From Sphagnum compactum (taxonomy: Eukaryota; Bryophyta; Sphagnopsida; Sphagnales): a DNA stretch of 64,000 nt. Each line of letters begins with the position of its first letter. Position 1 is the first letter of the stretch. The stretch is from contig OZ234500.1 in assembly GCA_965153455.1 (NCBI GenBank), positions 4,464,001-4,528,000 on the forward strand. The letters run 5' to 3'. This document shows positions 56,523 to 64,000 of this stretch, in pieces. A program made the position numbers and the translations under genes. Below the pieces are notes generated by a model. It searched no databases, was not told where the DNA came from, and saw nothing but the letters and a program-made list of their open reading frames with translations.

Positions 56523-57207
56523 GGCCCGATTTACACTAGGATTCAAGGCCAATGTTCAACTCAAATCAAGCATTCCTATTGGTGCAAAACTTGAAATCAG
56601 CCCCAAGGGCTTTACACTAGGAGTCAAGACTGAAATTTAAAAAATCTTTTCAATCTGCCCCAAGTTACTAATAAATGCTGAACTTTATGGCCTTCTGTTG
56701 CCCCCAAGGCTGAAAAAAAGGATACAATCAAATTTGGGAAGCCAATTTGCACCCAATGTTTCAGCATTTATTGGCCTTGCATACCAAAGCAAGGATATTG
56801 TGTTTAGGTTTGTTATGAGTGTAGTAGCTTAAGGGATTTTGGCCCCTAGGTAATAATAATAGGTCTATTTTTATATGAGGATTTTTTAAAGATGATATTT
56901 TGGTTTGTGTCGAAACTTGAGATTAATTATAGAGTTATAACATCTTGAAGGATTGTGGTTTCTTTTAGAGGATTTTTTGAAGATTATAATTTTTGCATGG
57001 TGAAATATTTGAGTTTCCATAACTCTTCTTCTGCTTTAAGATCCTTTTTAATGTAAATGGCAAGCCAGAGTGTGACACACCTCTTGTTAATATCATGACA
57101 TCAATGTTCTAACATTTGTTAGTAACTCGGGGCCAAACAACAAGCCAAAAATGCTCAAAGTTCGCCCCAAGTTTTTTCAGCCCTGACTCCTAGTGTGTAA
57201 AATGGGC
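56523..57207. mobile_element. TIR element about 0.69 kb, non-autonomous
   Basis: The left end (GGCCCGATTTACACTAGGAT) and the reverse complement of the right end (GCCCATTTTACACACTAGGA) are imperfect terminal inverted repeats. A second, better-matching inner copy (TTTACACTAGGAGTCAAG) lies at about 56610. The interior includes copy 2 of a 0.28-kb repeat found also at 28238. No transposase is present and the target duplication is unclear. Confidence 0.6.
56806..57066 (+). repeat. Dispersed 0.28-kb repeat, copy 2
   Basis: Direct diverged copy of 28238-28517, here inside the TIR element 56523-57207. Confidence 0.8.
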
Positions 57208-59009
57208 TTGATTTTCATCAAAGCCCCCTAAATTGAGGTGGACTTCTTTGGTCGAAGCATGCCAAAAGGAGCCTATGACCATCACACTCCACATGCCAAC
57301 ACACACCAAAAAGAAAAAAAAGGGAAAAAAAGAAGAAAAGAATGAAAAAAACAAAAAAAAGAGAAAATAGTTACTTGTTACATTACATCGATTTAAATTC
57401 CAAAAAATTACCATTTTCAACTTATTAGGCGTTTAGGTGTTAAAATCATCCATCAAGCTTATGTTTTGCCAATTAGGGTTCTAGATGTTAAGCAACTTTG
57501 AGCTGAAAGAACACCTTTCACTTGTCGTTGGAGCGATGAATAGATATGAAAAAAAACATTGATGGTGGTGATGACCATATGTTGAGGTTGATAGGGTCAT
57601 GTATCCAAGCATTGATCAAGTGATATCTTGACTAGGTTAATCCCTTTGTAGTAATTCACATGCTAATATGATATGGTCTAGCTTTTGTTGGGGCCATAAG
57701 TAGTAGGGCTTTGGTTTGCATCTTGCCTCTAGGCTCCTATTGTGATGATATTCAGCCGTTTTTTTGGCAAACTGGTGCAAAATTTCACCCTCCCCTGAAG
57801 AAGAAGGGCAAACACTAAACATGTGCAACAAATTAAATGTGGTTCAGGAGGAAAAATATTTTTGAATTTTCTTTTTATTGTTCTTGAATTATGATTAAAG
57901 TTTTAAGTATCTTTCTTGCACAATATTTTTAAGGAAAAAAAAGTGATGTATTGATTAAAATCCTCCATTTAATTAAAAGGTCTAGGGTTCGATCCTTTTG
58001 TCCAAAAAAAATTAAATTCACGAATGAAATGAATAAAAAAATAGCACATGGGTAACTTCTTCAAGCTAGTTGCCCAAGGGAACAACTTCCTTGAGGAGAA
58101 GGGGATTAAGTGGTGGTGTTAACCAAGTTCTTTGGGGAGCATTTTTTTCGAAGAAGAAAAAAATACTTTCCCTAGGAAAATGAAACTAAATGGTAACACC
58201 AACCAATTTTCCAAGGGAACAACTTTCCCATGGAGAAGAGGACTAAGACATAGCCCCAACCAGGTTTCCTGACAAGCAACTTCCTCAAGGATAAGAAGAC
58301 TAAATGTGTAGCGCCAACAAAGCTCTATGGAGAGCCAAGTAGTAGTAGTGTGAACTAAGATGTTTTATTACACAAGTAGTAAAAAAGTTAGAATAAAGTT
58401 GAAACATATTGCAAACATTATGATTAGTTTGTTAAAGGATTGTGATGTTGAAGAAAAATTATGTGATTTAATTTTTACTCCCTATTCCATCAAATAATTA
58501 CAATCGTGAATGAATGTAGCTCATTCTTTGGTTTCACAAAGGTCTTGCATGAATTGTGCATCCTCAGTTATGAAAAGGTTTCTTTCTTTTCCCTCCCACT
58601 ATGCAAAGAATCTCATAACAAAATCAATCAAAACACTAATATCATTACTAGTTATGATGCAATCGCTTAATACACCTTCGCTAATTCTATTTTCAAAAGC
58701 AATGAAACTATTATATTTTAGTAATGCCCATTATATCTTGTCAATACTTATAAGCTAAATTGTGTGCACAATATTTAGTGAATAGAATTCTTTTTAAATG
58801 AAAGAAGGATGACAAAAATCATGTTTAGAATCATTTTTCATCTCCATTTGTGTATAATTGTCGTTCAACTTTTGTATTCAACATCATACTAATATATGAA
58901 ATGTAAATTATTCTTGGAGCATAACTCAAGTTTTTTCCTATGTTAATGTTTTAAAAGTTCATGAAAGACAAGGGGCAAATAGAGACATAACTAAGGCAAT
59001 TACCCCATA
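57208..59009. other. AT-rich intergenic region
   Basis: No gene was found. GGTCTAGGGTTCGATCC at about 57980-57997 resembles a polymerase III B-box (GGTTCGANNCC), but no matching A-box or tRNA fold was seen. Around 58040-58340 the text AACTTCCTCAAGGA/GAAGGGGACTAA.. GCCAACCAA recurs four times in diverged form. Confidence 0.45.
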
Positions 59010-59034
59010 TAGTAAACTTTCTCTAAACTAATAT
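59010..59034 (+). repeat. Left terminal inverted repeat of Tigger-like element
   Basis: Matches the right end at 61252-61276 with two or three differences; it ends in CTCTAAACTAATA. Confidence 0.85.
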
Positions 59035-59392
59035 CCTTGGGACCAGCCGAAAGATATTAGTTTATGGAAGATATTAGTTTACACAAATTATATGGGGGGT
59101 AACGAAAATCATTCCGGAACCTGCCAGAACAGCATGGAAGGTCATGGAGGTTAGTAGAAGGTCATGGATCATTGGGGAAGGTAATGGAACCTTGTGTAGC
59201 TTGGTGGAGGATCAAAGAAGCATGTAGAAGATCATATGACATGAGTGGTAGAAATCTTGGCAGAAAGTGAGGTTGTGGAAAGCTGCACCCTGGGTACTCT
59301 CAGAATACCCTCCTTCGCTCTATGAAAGGGGCTGTGGGCAGTCAGCTGGTTAGTCTTGTCCAAACCCTTTCCCCAAAAGCAGGAGCAGAACA

Positions 59393-60812
59393 ATGCCGCA
59401 GAAAGGAACTTTTCATACCACTATGACGGACAAGGTCCACGTAGCTCTCTTCCAGTACAAAAAAGACAATCCTCAGCTTTCACAGAAAGACCTGATCAAA
59501 TGGCTCGAAGACAACCATAGTATCAAAGTTAGCCAAGCTACCATCTCTACCACACTGAAACGGTCGGCTGAGATTCTCGCCAAGTCTGACAATGAGACCA
59601 ACCTCAATGCCAAGCGCCAACGGACAGTTAAGTACCCGGAAATGGAGTCCGCGCTGGTCAAGTGGTTTCGGGCAAACCAGGAGCGGGCAAATGTGAGTGG
59701 TGAGCTTGTCAGAGAGAGTGCAACAAAGATTCTGGATCGGCTCTATCCTGGGCATGAGCCCATCGAATTTTCAAGTGGCTGGCTTGAGGCGTTCAAGTCC
59801 CGCCATGGCATTAGGTCCTACCGCCGCTTCGGCGATAGTGGCTCTGTCGACATGGTTGCTCTTGCCAACACCCTTCTAGCCATACGTGACGTCCTGGATC
59901 AGTATGCATGGAAGGACATCTATAATATGGACGAAACTGGACTTTTCTATCGGATGCAGGTACTGTAAGTTCAGATTTGTCTACTATAAATGTCTAAACA
60001 TGATATAACTGATTGTGATTGTTTTCTAGGCCGATAACTCTCTTGCAAGCAAGCAACTTGAGGGCCGTAAGCAGAACAAGGAGCGGATCACTCTCGCCAT
60101 CTGCTGTAATGGAGATGGTAGCGAAAGGCTCCCGCTTTGGGTCATTGGAAAGTATAAGAACCCGCGCTATTTCAAGAACATAAACAAGAACACGCTTGGG
60201 TGCCAGTATCGGAACAACTCTAGCGCTTGGATGACGCGGGAAATTTTTCTGGAGTGGCTCAGGGGGTTTGACCTCCATGTTTCAGGGCGCAAGGTCCTCC
60301 TCATCATGGATAACTTAAGTGGCCACATTCCCCTTGATCAGCTTCCCAACCACATCCAGCTGAGAAATACCACAGTCTTCTACTTGCCCCCAAACGCAAC
60401 CTCGAAGATCCAGCCATGCGATGCTGGGATCATCCGTAGCTTCAAGGCGTACTACCGTCGTCGTTTCAACCGGCTTCTTCTGCAGCGCTTGGAGGACAAT
60501 GTCGCCGACCTTGAGAAGATCGACATCCTCTGTGCCATTCAGATGGTTGTTCGAGCCTGGACATACGAAGTGAAGCCGGAAACAATTTTCAACTATTTCC
60601 GCCACTTCAAGATCCGCTCAACAGAGGAGCCAGTCATTGATGCCAGTGAGGAGTGCCCACTGGATCCAGAAGTCATCGAAGACCTCGAGTCGCAAATCCA
60701 CCAGTTCCACTATCACAACCCAATGGACATTAGGAATCTGCTGAACTACCCAGAGGAGCAGGTCATTGCTTACACACCCGATGTGGACGACCTCATCGAC
60801 AATCAACTCTAG
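59393..60812 (+). CDS. Pogo/Tigger transposase, catalytic frame (449 aa, 2 exons)
   Basis: Exon 1 is 59393-59959 and exon 2 is 60030-60812; a 70-nt GT-AG intron joins them in phase 0 (MQ|AD). Residues 10-60 form a psq/CENP-B-type helix-turn-helix (LSQKDLIKWLEDNHSIKVSQ). About residues 75-150 form the second CENP-B-type DNA-binding region (ALVKWFRANQER, WLEAFKSRHGIRSYR). The DDE_1 catalytic core follows, with acidic residues at D180 (YNMDETGLFY), D283 (LLIMDNLSGH) and D320 (SKIQPCDAGIIRSFK), the last pair separated by 36 residues. GRKQNKERIT and LPLWVIGKYKNPR are further family signatures. It would bind the element's ends and cut and paste DNA in the nucleus. The frame stops at TAG 60810-60812, but the same frame continues open to 61055. 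No other disabling change was seen. Confidence 0.9.
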
Positions 60813-61055
60813 GAACGGTCAGGCATGCAAGTGGCAGTCAACGACGATGAGGCAGATGACAGCCAAGAGCTCCCTGTAATGAGTGTTGCCGAAGCCTACA
60901 TAATGGTTGAGATGCTGGAGAGGTTTTGGATGCAGCAAGACGACTCGGGTATTCCATTCCTTGCCGCCTCACAGAAGATGAAGGACAATGTGAGTATGAT
61001 CAGGACAAAGCAGTTGGTACAGAGGAATATTGATAGCTTCTTCCAGCGCATCTAG
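60813..61055 (+). CDS. In-frame C-terminal extension of transposase with PIP-box (80 aa)
   Basis: The 80 codons directly after the TAG are in the transposase frame and uninterrupted. They encode an acidic stretch (DDEADDSQE), a predicted helix with MVEMLERFWMQQ, and the end KQLVQRNIDSFFQRI. QRNIDSFF fits the PCNA-interacting PIP-box (Qxx[ILM]xx[FY][FY]), and Drosophila pogo transposase is known to bind PCNA. It is therefore the natural C-terminus of the transposase. It is cut off by a nonsense change or made by stop-codon readthrough, or by re-initiation at the ATG at 60825. Confidence 0.75.
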   Translation, partial: ERSGMQVAVNDDEADDSQELPVMSVAEAYIMVEMLERFWMQQDDSGIPFLAASQKMKDNVSMIRTKQLVQRNIDSFFQRI

Positions 61056-61129
61056 CTTTGTACTTTTGAAGGTGTTTCCTCTGATTTCATCGCCTTTTTG
61101 GTGCCATATGTATGATGTATTAGTTTATA

Positions 61130-61276
61130 AAATGCTATGGGACCGGAAAAAAATATTGAATATCAGTTTATGGAAAATTATTAGATTAAGTATGAGGCCC
61201 GCCACGGGCCTATGCCCGCATATTAGTTTAGAGAGAATATTAGTTTACACAGTATTAGTTTAGAGAGAGTTTACTG
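61130..61276 (+). repeat. Right end and subterminal repeats of Tigger-like element
   Basis: Contains TATTAGTTTA three times, a copy of the left subterminal block TGGGACC...AGTTTATGGAA, a small GC palindrome (GCCCGCCACGGGC) and the terminal inverted repeat at 61252-61276. Confidence 0.8.
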
Positions 61277-64000
61277 TATTTTCAAAGTAGTGCCAAAAAA
61301 ACTTAATTCTTGGTTTTCAATTGTAATTCAAGTTTTGGATTTATTGTCAACACATTATCACCAATATTATGTTTTATTCATTTGATATGATATCATAGGA
61401 TGAAAGTCACCAAAGTGGTCAAGAACATTTGGTCAACTACTATTGAACAAGTGGCAAATGATTAAATATAAGTTGTAGATATTTACCTAGCCTAGTCTAG
61501 TTACCTTCTTACCTAATACCTACTTACCTATACTTGCCTAGTCTAACCTATTTACCTACCTACCTATTGCATAAGTAGATAATAGGTAGGTAGGTAGTAA
61601 TAGTTTGCCTCTAGAACCTAACTTATACCTTATGTAGGTCTAGCTTCAATATTTTTGTAACTTTGCTACCTAAGCAATGTAGATGCTTAGCTAGGTTAAG
61701 TAGGTCAAGTAAGTAGGTTGTAGTTTAAGTAGGTTATGCAAGTTGTAAATTAAGTAGACCTAAATTTTAGGTTGGGTAGGAAGGAGGGATGTTATTTTGT
61801 GAACATGTGAATGTCAGCCGTAAACGATGAGTAGGGTTCCACAAGTAAGAAAATTTATTATCAATAAAATTTATCCACGTTAGATAGTATATTCTTTAAG
61901 ATATTATAATGATGTGGATGAATATTCCCTGACATAATAAAATATTTTTCCATGTCATCAACAAATCCACATGGTGAGGCCATGTGGCATTCAATGGCTC
62001 CATTTTAGAAGATTAAAATGGTTGTGGTGTTTGTGATCTTCTATTTCCTACAATAAATTAAATATCGAACATTTTGGAAACAAGGTTTAATATCAGAAGT
62101 GCAATGTAATTGAGAAGTTGTATTGGGTGAAGGCCATAAACTGGACACATGCCTTGTAAAGAAAGACTTAATAAAAAATAGGACAAATGAAATCAAAAGT
62201 ATAAGGGGAATGAAGTGTTTTGGATCCAATAACAAGGTGTTGTAAATGAATACATCGTGAAAATTGTGTGTGCATGATTTGTCATAGGAATTTATGACAA
62301 TATTTGCAAACAAATTTTGTGGTTGTTGAAACAAATGTAGTTATTTTGACCTTTGGAATCAATTTGCCATTTGTAAACATTTGAAGGTCGCTAGTCCCAT
62401 GCAAGTGGTCCAATACACATCAAAGAGGTTTCACGATAACAATAAATACACAAAATGATTGAACACCTCCAAATAGGTCATTAGATTTAGATGATTGCAA
62501 TCGTGGATTATTTTGGGCATCTAGTTTAATTTCTTATGTGAGTTGAAGTAAACAATCAAAACAATTCAATTTAAAGTGTGTTCATTTCCAACATGTCACC
62601 ATATCCATATCCATGACATTCTTGTCGAACACCATTAGACTTGGGTTTGTATCTGATTATAAATAAAAGAGAGTTGAAAAATGTAGATGCAAAGTACCAA
62701 GCTGAGGTTGGATATTGGGCATCTACTAATCATGTGCAAGATTAAAGATATATGGGACGGTGATCAAAATGTTTACATTGAAGTTTTTGAACAATTAAAT
62801 TTTTAGGACATGGTTTCATTGGTAGTGTGATTACCTACTCAAATTTCAGGTGGATACAAATATAAACGAAGTAATCTTACAACATAAATGGCCAAGGAAC
62901 GCTTTTGATGTAAGAAACAATGCGTTCGAATTACCTACATTTGTTTACAACAAGGATATGGACCAGCTGGTGCTAATGAACAATATAATTAATAGTGAGG
63001 AGGAGCCGAGCTCCCCAACATGCTTAGGAGAAGGAATGACAAAAACGAATGACGAAAAGAAAACCACGCCTATGGCCACTAGTGAGAAAGAGAAAACTAT
63101 GCCATAAGATACACCAAGGTTAAAGATAGGTTCCAATGACATGAACGTGACACCTGTATAAATTGACTATGTGTCGTACATTCGGAACAGAGTCTGATGA
63201 CGCCATAAAATTCACAAGAATTGAAACTAAGAAACTAAGAAAAGTAAAATCGATATGAGTATCAATGAACAATTTTGAGTGAACCTAAAACTTCGCAGCT
63301 TGGAAGATCAAACTTGAATGTTCAATTGATTAAGGTGTTGGTTGGACTATGGACAATTAAAGTTGAAAACATTTTTTATATTATTTATAGGCATGGTTTT
63401 GTTTTTAGATTGTTGTTGAGAAAGTCCAAATGTTGATTTTGGGTGTCTATAAGTTGATTTTGGGTCGAAGAAATGGAAGATTGAATTTGTTAAACAAATT
63501 TGTAGAGGTTTAATTCATGACCAAAACACAAAGGTAAAAAAAACAAGAAACAATAGTACAATTAAGAACATTGGAAGCAATAAACCATGAAAGTCTAGTA
63601 AACAAATGTTGGGAAAAAACAACACTAAATTTAAGAATAATGGAAAAAACCCTAATCAAAATATCCACCCATCCATACAAATATATAAAGAGAGCATCAT
63701 TTCACCCTTGGATTGATTGACAAGGTGAAATAGGCCCTTTGCACCGATTAGAATGGGGAGCATTGAGCCCATTCCATTCCATCTTTGCTGAATGGATATG
63801 GCATGTCATAAAATAAGTATGGAACATGATGGAGAAGTCATACAAACATTTTGGGGACATCATTGGAACATGGGAACTTTTTTAGTAATCTGTCACTTTT
63901 TAGTTTGGAAGAATATACAACATAATCTTCTTTTCTAGAAGATTATGACATGTCATCTATGTGATATGACAATTGTTAAACACCAATGTAACATATTCTT
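61277..64000. other. AT-rich region with GTAG-type simple repeats
   Basis: About 61480-61770 is rich in TACCTACC and GGTAGGTAGG runs on both strands, able to fold back on each other (for example around 61553-61594). The remaining sequence to the end shows no gene; the 85-codon frame at 62850-63107 has no recognisable motif. Confidence 0.5.

Larger units (their letters stand above)
59010..61276 (+). mobile_element. Pogo/Tigger DNA transposon, nearly intact (2.27 kb)
   Basis: The ends are inverted repeats: (C/T)AGTAAACT.TCTCTAAACT then AATA on the left, and TATTAGTTTAGAGAGAGTTT then ACTG on the right. TA flanks both sides (59008-59009, 61277-61278), the target duplication of the Tc1/mariner/pogo superfamily. 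TATTAGTTTA or its complement recurs several times within 110 bp of each end, and TGGGACC.....AAA.ATAT followed by AGTTTATGGAA is a subterminal repeat common to both ends. One transposase gene lies inside. The left terminal C is replaced by T. The interior exons are much GC-richer than the host DNA. Confidence 0.9.

Noticed and set aside
57980-57997. tRNA gene
   Set aside because: A B-box-like string is present, but no acceptor stem, anticodon arm or A-box could be found nearby.

Overview
This is nuclear DNA of a land plant. The window holds plant-type intron-containing genes with GT-AG splice sites, a B3 DNA-binding domain, a CGFS glutaredoxin with an organellar presequence, a DUF707 protein, repeated plant telobox motifs (AAACCCTAA), a decayed L1-type LINE and several small terminal-inverted-repeat elements. 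The DNA is AT-rich outside exons, with long repeat-filled gaps. Nothing identifies the species; a seed-free plant (moss, lycophyte or fern) is plausible but is only inferred.

The left 26 kb is genic. Five multi-exon genes could be reconstructed exon by exon with matching phase at every junction: a 136-aa G-patch protein (+, 293-1705), an unrecognised 570-aa acidic protein with a duplicated C-terminal motif (+, 3390-5644), a 323-aa B3-domain protein (-, 6357-7615), a GRXS15-type mitochondrial monothiol glutaredoxin of 202 aa (-, 12775-15203) and a 377-aa DUF707 type II membrane protein in 13 exons, one of them 21 nt (-, 20237-25098). Their introns and flanks are rich in short tandem duplications and teloboxes. 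The genes look like unrelated housekeeping or regulatory loci, not a cluster with a common job.

From about 26.6 kb to 59 kb I find no intact host gene. The region holds tandem repeats, dispersed repeat families present two to four times in the window, a roughly 6-kb decayed minus-strand LINE (34.25-40.2 kb), a decayed hAT-like transposase (46.1-46.9 kb), two inverted copies of one TA-bounded MITE, another MITE flanked by TTT, and a 0.7-kb element with terminal inverted repeats.

At 59010-61276 lies a nearly intact pogo/Tigger transposon: terminal inverted repeats, TA target duplication, subterminal repeats, and a two-exon transposase with both helix-turn-helix regions and a complete D-D-D triad. 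One in-frame TAG separates the catalytic frame from an 80-codon extension that ends in a PCNA-binding (PIP-box) motif. Its codons are clearly GC-richer than the surrounding DNA, so it looks like a recent arrival. This is the most interesting object in the window. The last 2.7 kb hold only AT-rich sequence and GTAG-type simple repeats.
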